Assembly: GCF_017562075.2 (NCBI RefSeq)
Contig: NC_054082.1
Span: 40,317,442-40,381,441, forward strand
From: Anopheles merus
Taxonomy: Eukaryota; Arthropoda; Insecta; Diptera; Culicidae
Direction of reading: 5' to 3'
Length of the DNA stretch: 64,000 bases
The notes below the pieces were generated by a model. The model saw only the letters and a list, made by a program, of their open reading frames with translations, searched no databases and was not told the DNA's origin. Position numbers and translations under genes: made by a program. Positions within the stretch are counted from its first letter, which is position 1. Each line of letters starts with the position of its first letter. This document shows positions 40,204 through 50,918 of the stretch, piece by piece.

Positions 40204-40386
40204 GTAATGGAGATTCCGAAGCTGATTCCGATTTCGGAGCCGATTCTAATTCCGGAGCCGATTCCGATTCCGGAGATGATTCCGATTCCGAAGACGATTC
40301 CGGAGCCGACTTCGGAGTCGATTCCGGGGCCGATTCCAAGGCTGTTTCTGAATCCGGATCCGATGGAATCGGAATCAGGTAGTTCC
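40204..40386. repeat. GATTCCGGAGCC-type degenerate minisatellite
   Basis: About thirty imperfect hexamers alternate between GATTCC-like and GGAGCC-like forms. This gives an open frame of Ile-Pro-Glu-Pro repeats on one strand and Ser-Glu repeats on the other. It is the inverted counterpart of the tract at 39637-39770 and so probably derives from the subterminal repeats of the same hAT-like element. Confidence 0.8.
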
Positions 40387-41660
40387 GACTCCGAGCTTCC
40401 ACCAGTAAATCTGATGTTGTATATCCCTTAAGCCAACAATTTATATACATAATAAAAAAAAGCTCAAACTCAACTTGTGCTAGTTTTCAGCTGTAGCGCA
40501 GCTGGGACAAGCAACAAAATAGTGATAATTCTTGAACAAAGATACGGTACGAACCTGTCGAATATAGCGCCACAAACGCATAGGAATACAGTCATTGCCA
40601 CAATCCAGTCCAGAAAACGGATCAATACTAATAAGATGCATATGGCAGACGAGCATTAGCCAATTTATTATGTTTGCACACTAGTGTAGTATGGAGTCTT
40701 TAAAGTTTGGCAAATCATTACTTACCTCATCCAAAATTACTATCATTTTGGAACGGATCGCTCCTGACAGGTTCGGAACGCAACGCGCATCACTACAACT
40801 GAATGTCGACGTTCAATTTACGCCTGAAACGTATGCTACACTGATTTTTTTTAACTATCGCATAGTTATGCAACCCGCATCACTTGTGTAGTCGACAATG
40901 ATCAATTTCCCTTTTCCTAATCTATTGAAAACCCATAGAATGCTGATCAGTCCAATCGCACCAATTTCTAAGCCAAGCCTATCCGGCAAAGGGACAATCT
41001 TCGCTTATGTCACTAAATCGACTGAAATTTGGAAAAAGTGATAAAGCTTTTGATAAACTGTGGTCTTGTTAAAATAAACCTTCAACACTGACTGATCCAT
41101 TCTTGTCATTATTATCGTTATCATTTTTATTATTTCAAAATAAATATTAAGAAGTAAGTCACCATTCATCCGATAACGATGAGCATATCTATTGCTTAGT
41201 ACGCTGAAAAATCCTTGAAACACCTCCACCATCCTGCGCTAAACCATGCGCCCATTTACCTCACAACTGCAACTGCATCGCCCAACACACCCCTCTATTC
41301 CGGCGGATTAGATAAGACTGTGAGTCGGGTTGAAAATCAGGCGCTCACCTGTACCTGTATTGGGAATGATTTTCAAAATGACCATCCTGTGCCATTAACT
41401 TCCGCGTGATATTGCAACGCGCATTGTCATGGCACGTCCCGCCGGAATTATTTCTCCCTCTGCATTCCCCCTGCATCCCGGCCGGTCTTCCCGTACGCAG
41501 CCCGTACGCGGTATCCGCAGGCGGGTCTATTATTCTTCCCCCGTCATGGTTGGAATACAATTTGTTTCGATAATATTACTACGATAAGGATTAAATCCGA
41601 CCGTTTATGGTCCGCCCGGATCGATGACTGTGTCTTTCAGCGTTCGTCCCGCCGGCCTTC

Positions 41661-41670
41661 CTATTTAACC
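41661..41670 (+). promoter_or_regulatory. TATA-type promoter of S28 gene 1
   Basis: CTATTTAACC lies 76 bp before the start codon. The identical decamer lies 89 bp before the start of S28 gene 2, so the core promoter was copied with the gene. Confidence 0.55.
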
Positions 41671-41736
41671 GGCGTGCAAACGACTGGAAACCGTTTAGTC
41701 TTTAATCTTACAACCTACCGTATAACCGTCGCCGGG

Positions 41737-43338
41737 ATGAAGCTTAGCTCAGCGAGTGTGAGGCTGGCAGCGCTGCTGCTGCTGGCCGTGATCGTCGTTG
41801 CTTCGGGCAAGTCGATCGACAAGATCCGCCGTCTGCCGCCCGGCATCGAGCGGATGTTCACCCGCAAGGATGGCATCCGCCCGCCGAAGGGCTACGTGTC
41901 GCAGAGCCCTCGCACGGTCGAGGGTCGCTTTACGTCGCGTGTGAATCACTTTGACCCGCAGAACCGGGACACGTTCGAGTTTAGCTATCTGCACAACGAC
42001 CAGTACTACCGCCAAGGAGGCCCACTGTTCGTCGTCGTCGGTGGCCACTATCCGGTCAATCCGTACTTCATGGAGAACAGCCACTTCCGCGATGTTGCCG
42101 CACTGCAGGGCGCCTGGTTGGCCACGAACGAGCATCGTTACTTTGGCGAGAGCTACCCCACCGAGTAAGTGTATGAGGCAGGTCGCTTCCTTTTGGGGGA
42201 TAATGTCTAACGACTCCGTTTCCGCTTGCTCGTTTTTGGCAGAGATCTGTCGACGGAGAATCTTCGCTTCATGCGCACGGAGCAGGTCCTGTTCGATCTG
42301 ATCGAATGGATCGATTTCCTGAGGCGCGAGGTCATGGGTGACCCGAACGCACGCGTCATTCTGCACGGTGTGGGATACGGCGGCACCCTGGCTACCTGGG
42401 CCCGCCAGCGCTTCCCGAACATCATCGATGGTGCCTGGGGCTCGAGTGCGCCGGTCCGTGCCACCACCAACTTCGAGGAGTTCGCCGTCGAGGTCGGCAA
42501 CATCATCCGCGAGCGGGGCAGCGACCAGTGCTACAACCGCATCTTCCAGGCGTTCCACACCGCCGAGAACCTGATCGATGCCGGCCGCACGGAGATGATT
42601 TCGGAGATGTTCAACACCTGCGACCCGGTCGACACGGACAACCCGCTCGAGGTGGAGCTGTTCTTCTTCGCCATGATGTTCTCGCTCGAGGCGGCCATGG
42701 TGGAGGACTACGACATTGAAAACATTGGCCGCGTGTGCGATGCGCTGACGGACGATGAGTTCGGCACCGGGCTGGAGGCCCTGTCCGCCTTCCTGCTCAA
42801 CCGGTACGCCGACACGCGCGAGTGTTTCGATCTGTCGTTCGAGAACTTTATCCGCTACTTGACCGATGTGGACATCAACGCACCGGCCAACGTGGAGTTC
42901 GGACTGCGCCAGGCCGGCTACCAGGACTGTACCGAGTTCGGATACTTCGAGATGACTACCTCGCCCGACCAACCGTTCGGTACCAAGGTGACGTACGATC
43001 TGTTCCTTGCCGAGTGCCAGGCCGCCTACGGCGACTGGCTCTCCAAGGACGTCGTGTATGAGGGCGTGCGCCTCACGAACTTCCACTTCGGTGCGACCGA
43101 TCCGCGCATCACCAACGTGCTGTACACGAACGGTGAGCTGGACCCGCTGCGGGCCGTCTCGATCACCGAGTACACGAACCTGCTCGCCAATGCGCGCGTC
43201 ACGCCAGGAGCATTCATCGGCCAGGACATCCTGTCGATCAGTGGCATGGATTCGGAGGAGCTGCTCGAGACCAAGCACATGGCGGAGCATTACATCACCA
43301 CCTGGCTCGGATCGCCGATCAGCCCGTTCCGGAAGTAG
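41737..43338 (+). CDS. Secreted S28-family serine protease homologue 1, catalytic Ser and His lost
   Basis: Exons 41737-42164 and 42243-43338 (507 aa) join across a 78-nt phase-2 intron. I chose the inner ATG because it opens a clean signal peptide (residues 1-~25, Leu/Ala/Val-rich), as in its neighbours. Family S28 (prolylcarboxypeptidase, dipeptidyl peptidase II, TSSP) hydrolyses after proline or near peptide ends. The fold is recognisable from FTSRVNHFDPQN, PLFVVVGGH, NEHRYFGESYPTEDLSTENLRF and LDPLRAVSITEY, and six cysteines match those of genes 2 and 3. The nucleophile motif GGSYGG is GVGYGG, with Gly187 in place of Ser. Asp443 (NGELDP) is kept, but the His three residues before the conserved Asp of the GxxH motif is Ile468. 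It should be secreted and inactive as a peptidase. It is a tandem duplicate of the next gene. The exon structure is secure; loss of activity is inferred. Confidence 0.9.
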
Positions 43339-43493
43339 ACCCACCGTAGCTCTGTCTTCTAGGTCTAAGTGTAAGCGGTCACCTGCCCAATCCTGCCTTA
43401 GCCCAAACGCATGACCGTACATCACGCGGTCACGTCGGGTAGGATCCACCAGCAATAGTGCGCAAGTGTCCGCGTAAAAAAAACAATAACAAC

Positions 43494-43499
43494 AATAAA
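43494..43499 (+). promoter_or_regulatory. Polyadenylation signal of S28 gene 1
   Basis: AATAAA about 155 nt after the stop codon, in an A-rich stretch; a short 3' untranslated region is implied. Confidence 0.6.
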
Positions 43500-44683
43500 A
43501 ACCTAAATCTAACACAAATAGTAGCACACTGACTTCCATATCATTGCTTCCGTTCTCTTCTGTGCTGCGCTTTCCGTCTTGATCGGCTTACTATTATTAC
43601 CTTGGCATTATGATGGCCTGGTGGTGTAGGATAAGACGGTAATAGCCTCATTAACGACCCGGCACAAAAGAGCACCGCAAATGGGTGGCACCGTTCAGCA
43701 TGAATCGTTACAAATTTTCGGGCAGGCCAATTTAGATAAGAAAACTGTGTGTCCGTTGTATGTGTGTGTGTTGGATTTGGTCGTTGTCGATGGCCTTATG
43801 GTAGGGCTTGCCGCAGCTTGCTGCTGATTTATAGCCCTATCTGAGCAGGCCGAAGCCTTGGCAGGTGTTATCGCAACCGTGACGAAGCAACCATTGCTTG
43901 TTTCGAGGAATCCAGTACGACGTCCTGACGAAATCGAGTGATTTGCGTTACGTGTGGTTGGGGCATTTTTTTAAATTTGATTGAAAATAATCAGTTTGCA
44001 ATTAGTAAAACATTTAATTCAAGCCCAAAAAGATATCCAGTTGCACAACTGATGCGGACGATCAAATCAACCAACAACCCTGTGTTCGTGTCTTGGTAGT
44101 GCGTTGAAGTCTCCTTTATCCTCTACTCCTTAAACCCGGCACTCGAATTGAAATTCATTCACGCATTTCCTTCACTGCGTCGCCGTTATCATCCTATGAG
44201 AACCGTCCGAACCACATACAGCCGCAACCGATGCTGCTTACGCACTTCCCAATCCCAACACGATTACACGATACACCAGGCAACGTCATGCCGGGCCGTG
44301 CTTTTTCTTATCGTTACAGGTACTTTCCGCGCTTCCAAATATTCTCAGATCCTTGATAAGCAAGCCAACGGTTTATGGTACTCTTTTGCGCTCGTTTTAC
44401 CATCACACACGCCACCCACCCTCCCCTGATTGCGGTCACATCGACTGAGGAGTGTGTAGTAATTCAAATCGTGAGAGCATAATCGAAAAAAAAGCAATGT
44501 ACAATACATACAAAACGACAACGCGACTCTACCTCATTCCATCGCTTTCTAACTGCAGGCAAATGAGTGACGGAATGAGTTCCTTGCCTCGTGGAACGGG
44601 GCGGAGTGAATGGGTCGGTTAGTCTCCTGGTGGGTGCTACTACTCCCGTGGGAAAGTGTGCGTTCCTGTCCTCGGGAAGGGGA
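43500..44683. other. Intergenic spacer between S28 genes 1 and 2
   Basis: About 1.2 kb without a convincing coding frame, RNA gene or repeat. It presumably carries the upstream control region of gene 2. Confidence 0.6.
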
Positions 44684-44693
44684 CTATTTAACC
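44684..44693 (+). promoter_or_regulatory. TATA-type promoter of S28 gene 2
   Basis: CTATTTAACC 89 bp before the start codon, identical to the motif before S28 gene 1. Confidence 0.55.
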
Positions 44694-44772
44694 AACGCAC
44701 CGGACGCCGGCTGACCATTCCGTTGTGTATATTGTTAGTGAAAGGGAAGGGAACACGCGCATTGAGTACAGG

Positions 44773-46369
44773 ATGAAGCTTACGCTAGTGCTGCTGGTGG
44801 CAGTGGCGGTCGTTTCGACCACCTTCGCCAAGACGGTACCGTCCGGCAAGCGGTCCCGGCTGCCCATGGAGCTGCTCGGCGGCATGTTCGGTGCCAACTT
44901 CCAGGCCCCGAAGGTGCCGAAGGATTACGTGCCGAACCCGCGCATCGTTGAGGACCGCTTCACGTCGCGCATCAACCACTTTGACCCGCAGAACCGCGAC
45001 ACGTTTGAGTTTAACTTCCTGTGGAACGATGAGTACTACCGCCCGGGTGGCCCGCTGTTTATCGTCGTCGGAGGCCATCACCGTACCAATCCGTTCTTCA
45101 TCGACGAAACGCACTTCAAGGATATTGCCGCCCTGCAGGGTGCCTTCCTGGCTACCAACGAGCACCGTTACTTCGGCACCAGCGTTCCGACTGAGTGAGT
45201 ACACCTAGTATCATCCTCTGCACTTGCTCAAGCGCTAACTGTCATCGTCATTCCCCACTTTTTTGTTTGGCAGGGATCTGTCGTCGGAGAATCTGCGCTT
45301 CTTGCGCACGGAACAGAGCTTATTTGATCTGATCGAATGGATCGATTTCCTGAGGCGCGAGGTCATGCGCGACCCGAACGCGAAGGTCATCCTGCACGGC
45401 TTCAGCTACGGCGGTGCACTGGCCTCCTGGGCCCGCCAGCGCTTCCCGAACATCATCGACGGTGCCTGGGTGTCCAGTGCTACCGTGCGCGCGACCGTCA
45501 ACTTCGAGGAGTTCACCGAGGACTTTGGCAACACGATCCGCATCAAGGGCAGCGACGAGTGCTACAACTCCATCTTCCGTGCGTTCCACACCGCCGAGAA
45601 CCTGCTCGACGCCGGCCGTACCGATATCGTGTCCAGCATGTTCAACACCTGCGATCCGCTCGACGCGGAGAACTCGCTGCAGGTTGAGCTGTTCCTGCAT
45701 CTGATGACGCTGTCGCTGGAGCTGTCCATGTTCGACGACTTCAACATTGAGAATGTGCAGCGCGTGTGCAACGTGCTGACGGACGAGCAGTACGAAACGC
45801 CAATGGAAGCGCTGGCTGCCTACCTGAAGGATCGCTACTCCGAGATCCGTGACTGTTTCGATCTGTCGTTCGAGAACTTCATCTCGATCCTGGGCGACGA
45901 GTCGGTGGATGCTCCCCAGAACGCGGAGTTCGGTCTGCGCCAGCTGAACTATCACATCTGTACCGAGTTTGGCTTCTTCCAGACGGCAAAGTCGCGCGAC
46001 CAGCCGTTCGGTTCCAAGGTGACGTACGATCTGTTCCTGGCCGAATGCTCGGCCGTGTTTGGCGAGTGGCTCACACAGGAAGTGCTGTACGATGGCGTGC
46101 GCCTCACGAACTTCCACTTCGGTGCGACCGATCCGCGCATCACCAACGTGCTGTACACGAACGGTGGCATCGATCCGTTCCGTCACGTGTCCATCACCGA
46201 GTACACGAACCTGCTGGCCAATGCGCGCGTCACGCCCGCCGCCTTCTACACCGAGGATATCCGCGCGATCAGCGGTATGGATTCGGAGGAGATGCTCGAG
46301 ACCAAGCACATGGCGGAGGAGTACATCACCACCTGGCTCGGATCGTCGATCAGCCCGTTCCGGAAGTGA
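44773..46369 (+). CDS. Secreted S28-family serine protease homologue 2, Ser and Asp kept, His lost
   Basis: Exons 44773-45194 and 45274-46369 (505 aa) join across a 79-nt phase-2 intron in the same place as in genes 1 and 3. Residues 1-19 form a signal peptide (MKLTLVLLVAVAVVSTTFA). The S28 body follows, with FTSRINHFDPQN, PLFIVVGGH, NEHRYFGTSVPTED and six conserved cysteines. This is the only copy that keeps the nucleophile (Ser185 in GFSYGG) and Asp441 (GGIDPF), but the position of the catalytic His is Tyr466. It is closest to gene 1; both exon-2 ends share long runs of identical DNA. Family knowledge says the triad is Ser-Asp-His, so peptidase activity is doubtful, though a residual esterase or a substituted base cannot be excluded. 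Confidence 0.9.
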
Positions 46370-46490
46370 GTGTGGAAAGCGCGAGGCAGTTGGCGAAGGA
46401 GTTGGGGCCACTAGCCACCCCACGCACAGTTCCACCCATCTCCTTTCGGCGGAGCGATTGCATAATGTAAGCAGAGCGTTAGTTTGACCA

Positions 46491-46496
46491 ATTAAA
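46491..46496 (+). promoter_or_regulatory. Probable polyadenylation signal of S28 gene 2
   Basis: The variant signal ATTAAA about 120 nt after the stop codon. ATAAA-rich sequence continues to about 46535, so the true site may be slightly further on. Confidence 0.4.
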
Positions 46497-46539
46497 AGCC
46501 ATAAACACATTCGGCTTGATAAAGCCAACATAAAACAAA

Positions 46540-47330
46540 TCGTGGCCCCTTTGTGTGCCCTTTGGATTATCGTTTCATTCCTATCACAATCGATCAGGAG
46601 GGGGAGTGTTTTTTAAAGGCATTTATTGGCAAGCAGAGGGGAAATGTTCTTTTGCTGATAAGGAGCACGGTACGGGGTCAGCACGTAACAGACAGCTGTG
46701 CGCGATTAATTCGATTAGCCAACCAGGTAGGTATGCAGCTGTTATCGTTACCGCAATTACGTACTTAGCAGAGCGATCGCGCGACTTTGCTTTGCTTTGA
46801 GGAATGCTAATCCACCTTCCAACAGCGAATGCAATAAATCGTAGATCAATGGGGCGGAAATGGGTATTTCAATGCGTAAAGGACTCCTTCTTCTACTGCT
46901 TTCCGTGTTGATATCATACCTTAAGGGATTAAAAGGATTACACACAGAACAATTTCACTTCCGAGTGTGTTTTGTTTTTTCTCAATCCTGGTCGTTCCCA
47001 TTCCTGCCTTTCTCAGGGCTCTGGCCGAAGGCTAACGGACATTACTAATCTTATCCGACGATCTTACCTTGTGCCTCATGCTGGGGAACCCATGTGGATC
47101 ATATAATTGAATAATCGGCCTCCGATATCGTCGGCCTATCTTATCAGGCTTGGAGCGACTTCCGATTAGCAGTTGTTGATTGATATTTTATTAATCGCGC
47201 TCCTGTACTGTGTTGCCGATCTGTACAAACAAGCTGTAAACTTTGTTACGAAGCGTAAACAAACGCTGACGTTAATTTGTTGCGTAATGTTACCATATTG
47301 TTTCGTTCGCAGGCTGGAATAGTGTGGATC
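46540..47330. other. Intergenic DNA, nothing recognised
   Basis: Only short frames and no repeat or RNA signature. It forms the left margin of the transposon-rich strip that starts at 47331. Confidence 0.5.
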
Positions 47331-47465
47331 GCGCCTTCTTTTTCTTCTATTTTGGCGAAAAAGGTTGTATCCTCCTATGTTCGTTCGAACCTATGTTTGC
47401 AACTCCCATATTCGGAGGCTTACTTTCTCATTTAAAGACGTTGACTATCCAGAGTCATATGTCTA
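47331..47465 (-). mobile_element. Extremely 5'-truncated LINE insertion (3' tail only) with target-site duplication
   Basis: On the minus strand this is about 130 bp of LINE 3' untranslated sequence ending in TCGCCAAAATAGAAGAAAAAG. It matches the 3' end of the larger LINE copy at 53099. The 10-bp AGTGTGGATC repeats directly at 47321-47330 and 47466-47475, proving insertion by target-primed reverse transcription. Related third copy at about 56074-56163. Confidence 0.75.
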
Positions 47466-47475
47466 AGTGTGGATC

Positions 47476-48499
47476 ACAGCAATGTGGCTGTTGTTGTTGT
47501 TGTTGTTATTGTTACCATGGTTACAATAGCTTTGGATCTCTATGGTCAGTTGCGCTCCTTCCTTAGAGAGCAACATGAGAGAGTAACGCATTCTTCTCTA
47601 TTCGAGAAAAGTAGCAAACACAACAACAACGATAAACTCTGGATCCCTTTTCATTCCTTTCGGATACCAGACCATTGAAACATACACTCCAAGAACATAA
47701 TCATGAAATGATCGCCAATAACAGAAGTAAAGCGAATAATAAAGACAAAGAGTGGCAAAGAAAGGCAAAGAGGTCTTATTCGCATCAGATAAGAGCATGA
47801 TCGATGTGCAATTGCAATAAGAGTTTTATATCCATCCAAGTCCATCCGCGATCTATGGTAACAGTAACTCTGGTTAAGAGACAACTACAAAAACAATTGA
47901 GGCTCTTTTCAGAATACAACACAAGCCCTTGTGAACAACACCACAAATTGGTGAGCTTGTTTTGAAGAGATAAACAATCGACTACCGTAGACAACGAGCC
48001 TTAAGAAGGTTTTCTAAGTGATCTGCTTAGCACTTAGACATTAATCCGGGCAGATCAGCGTGATCAGTAGTCCTTAATAAACAGCGAAGGCATTAGGGAT
48101 CAATCAGTCTCGAAAACTGGTTGGGTTTATCGACACGTAGCCGTGTTACCGTCCATAGTTGATCTAATGTATAAGAGAGACAAGATACGGATTGCCTTTG
48201 ACTTAGTAGTAGATTGATTTCTAAATCATTGCCCCAGAGTAACGGAGAGCTACGTTGAATATAAGACAAGTTAGCTCATCCCTTCTTAAATAGACATTTG
48301 TCGGCGGTATTCAACACCGTTGGATATTGGTATTTGTTGCAGTAATACCTAACTTCCATTTTGATTTTCTTATCAATGGTGAAAAACTCGCAATTAAAAG
48401 ACATGACTGATATGTTAATACGAAGAAAAATTCTATCACCACTTCTTGTTAAAAAATCATATTTGTCGTGCACCGAGACCTACCCGTCGAGACCACTAG
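47476..48499. other. Intergenic DNA, nothing recognised beyond a short GTT repeat
   Basis: A (GTT)n-like run lies at 47488-47511. Otherwise AT-rich DNA with only short frames between the LINE tail and the Tc1-like element. Confidence 0.5.
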
Positions 48500-48501
48500 T
48501 A

Positions 48502-50176
48502 CATAAAGTCAGTCCAAAAAGTATTCGTCTAGCTGAATATTTTGTAGAAAAAGGCGGACTATGGCCGCAATAGGCAAAGGGTGGTAAAAGTAATCATGGG
48601 GTTTATCATGGGTTAAGGGACTATCAATACACACGTACTGCTAAAAATAACCATTAAAATAGTGCAATAACTACTAAATTATTTAAAAATTAAAAAAAAG
48701 TCGTTTGATGAGCGCGCAAAAAGTATTCGTCCATCAGACTTTTGGCATAATATGCGTACGAAAACAAACGTTATGGAATCAAAAAATGTCCTGATCGTGT
48801 TTTTTATTGCATTTATGACTATTGGTGACTACCTACACAACGCAAGAACTCATTTGAACCTTTAAAAAGGCGTATTTTGACCCACTCATCCTACAAGACT
48901 TGTTCCAATTATTCTCTGGTAGAAATATTGCATTTTCGGACTACGTGGCCAAGGTCCATTGAAAAATTGGCAACTGATATCATATTGAGAGTCTACTAAA
49001 TCATTTTCATCAGTTTGGTTTCAGCTGGTTTGGAGTTTCGGGCAAATGACAATGCCCTGTATGTTCTCCAGCTCGGCTGTTCTTGAAACATGTGATACAT
49101 TTTAAGTAAAATTTCTCAGAACTGGGACTCAAAGTACTTAAAAACTGCATTAATATGTATCTCCATCTCGTCTCCTATCATTTTGAATCATTTTTCTAGC
49201 TCACCTTACCTCACTGAGCCCTAGTATCATGACTTCATGATGCTACCGTTACACGAGATTTTGATGTTGCATCTTAGTAGACTGTTTTCGCTATGGTAGA
49301 CGTCGGCCGTATGACCTTGGCGATTTAAACATGTTTTAATATGTTAGTAGAGCCTAATTTGAAATAAATTCCTTAATTATTTGATGCACCTAAACAGATT
49401 TGGTCACTTTCTGTGTATGGTATTATTCAAACAAAACATGATTGTAACTACTCACTCATTCAAGCTATTACATGACCAGTTACGATGAAATGCAGCATGA
49501 CCCATCAACCAAATGTGACCCATCTCTTGTCCTGATCTTATTGGCCATCACAAAATGCACTTATTCCTTGGTAAAATTTGATTTTTTGGACATTAAACCA
49601 CTTCTTTCGTTGGATTAACCGTCAGATATGGCTGCTTACATGGTAGTTTGTCACACAATAAGTGTCAGAAAAATTGCCAAACTTTGATCAAATGAAGGAA
49701 CGAGGCCTCCCAAACATTTTGTAATCTTCAAAAATGGAAAGGATAGGTTATCCATAGGATTAAGATACAATTTTCGCCATCATGCTCCATTCATTTAACT
49801 TCCCCGCCTACAGTGATTCTCTGATCGCTTGAAGTGCAATTAAAACAACAGAAATGCATTAGTTTAGATTGAAGTAACTAGCTGATTGATAATAATAAAT
49901 TTAATTCACGTCTACGTAGTGTTTGTCCAGTGTAAATAATTAAAAAGCTAGATGGACGAATACTAGTTGCGCGCCCATCAAACGACTTTTTTTTAGTTTT
50001 TATGTATTTTGGTTGCTATTGCACTATTTAAATGCTTATTTTTTTAGCAAAACGTGTGTATTGATGGTCCCTTTATCAAACCTCATCATTACTTTTATCG
50101 CCCCATACGTATTGCGGCCATAATTCGCCTTTTTCTGTGAAATATTCAGCTAGACGAATACTTTTTGGACTGACTG
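48502..50176 (-). mobile_element. Degraded Tc1-like transposon with ~240-bp IR/DR inverted repeats
   Basis: The ends are AGTCAGTCCAAAAAGTATTCG and its reverse complement, with TA at both junctions (48500-48501 and 50177-50178). The terminal inverted repeats extend to about 48735 and 49940. Each contains the core AAAAGTATTCGTC, or a close variant, twice about 200 bp apart (outer at 48514 and inner at 48717 on the left; the right side mirrors this). That is the IR/DR layout of some Tc1 transposons. The 1.2-kb interior has no intact transposase. On the minus strand near 48960-48900 there is a trace that could be the eroded Trp-Pro-Ala...Ser-Pro region of a DD34E domain, full of stops. It is a non-autonomous fossil. 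Confidence 0.8.
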
Positions 50177-50181
50177 TACAG

Positions 50182-50390
50182 TAGTGATGGGAGAGTTGAC
50201 CCGAACCTACCGGGTCGGATCCATCCCTAAGCGTCCCCGGAGTCGTAAGGATCAACCTCATAGACAGAAGTATGTTCAGTAGGTGCAACGATTCCGGTAT
50301 GTGTACCGACTGCACCCACGGGTTGGAATCGATTCCAACAGGCTCGCACCCGACTCTGGGTCCGAATATGAATAATATGACCCATCACTA
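50182..50390. mobile_element. hAT-like MITE, 209 bp
   Basis: It begins TAGTGATGGG and ends CCCATCACTA, a 10-bp terminal inverted repeat; GGAATCGATTCC lies inside, as in the element at 39610. It abuts the right end of the Tc1-like element. No 8-bp target duplication is visible (CTGTACAG against ATATAAAG), so the flanks have changed or the junction is a recombinant. Confidence 0.65.
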
Positions 50391-50918
50391 ATATAAAGCT
50401 TTCTGGGTAGCTATACGGAGCTTAAAGAAATTAGGATATGAATATATACTTCTGTGACGTCCTGAAAGATCTTCTGAGTATTTGCAAACTGCAGAAGATG
50501 ATCACCGTCGATCGCCAACTTATCTTTCAAGTAATGGTTATTTGATTTCCCTTACGAGCTAAGCTATGTAACCGTAAATAAACAATCTCATCACATGGTT
50601 GTTGGAATTAAAGTGCAAAATCCTCAATAAAACAGCCCATCAGAATCGACCGATAGCACTTGGAAGGCTTAATCTCTTTGGCACAATAAATTTGGTTTAT
50701 CGAAGCGCGTGACTAATTTCATTATCTGATACCATGCATACATGCAACCGCAACAATGGAAAACAGCCCTTCCGGTGATTCTGCACCTGTTTCGCGATAC
50801 GAAACCACCAATATCTTGACTCGGAGGATTAGGGAGTCCCGAACATCGCGTTTTTAAACTGCTCTGGCCACTGGCAGAACTGTTTCAGTATCTCGGCGTT
50901 ACCCTTTTCGCACACAGG
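50391..50918. other. Upstream region of S28 gene 3
   Basis: No coding frame or repeat recognised. A weak TATA-like TTTTTAAA lies about 65-70 bp before the start codon and TTTCAGTATC could be an initiator. It does not carry the CTATTTAACC motif of genes 1 and 2. Confidence 0.4.

Larger units (their letters stand above)
39296..41660. other. Intergenic DNA with a degenerate hAT-like repeat
   Basis: Apart from the TAGTGATGGG end and the GATTCCG-rich tracts annotated separately, this AT-rich spacer between the Cobl-like and S28 genes holds nothing I recognise. The 75-91 codon frames at 40159-40450 are translations of the simple repeat. Confidence 0.6.

Noticed and set aside
40159..40450. 90-codon Pro/Glu-repeat and Ser/Glu-repeat frames
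   Set aside because: They are translations of the GATTCCGGAGCC minisatellite on each strand.
41674..41736. Upstream in-frame ATG of S28 gene 1
   Set aside because: It lies only a few bases after the TATA motif, where transcription has probably not started, and it would mask the signal peptide that all three genes share.
41749..43539. 596-codon open frame on the minus strand covering all of S28 gene 1 and its intron
   Set aside because: Similar long antisense frames lie over genes 2 and 3 (about 403 and 425 codons). The GC-rich third positions of the sense genes avoid TTA, CTA and TCA, which keeps that antisense frame open. The antisense proteins resemble nothing and lack start or promoter signals.
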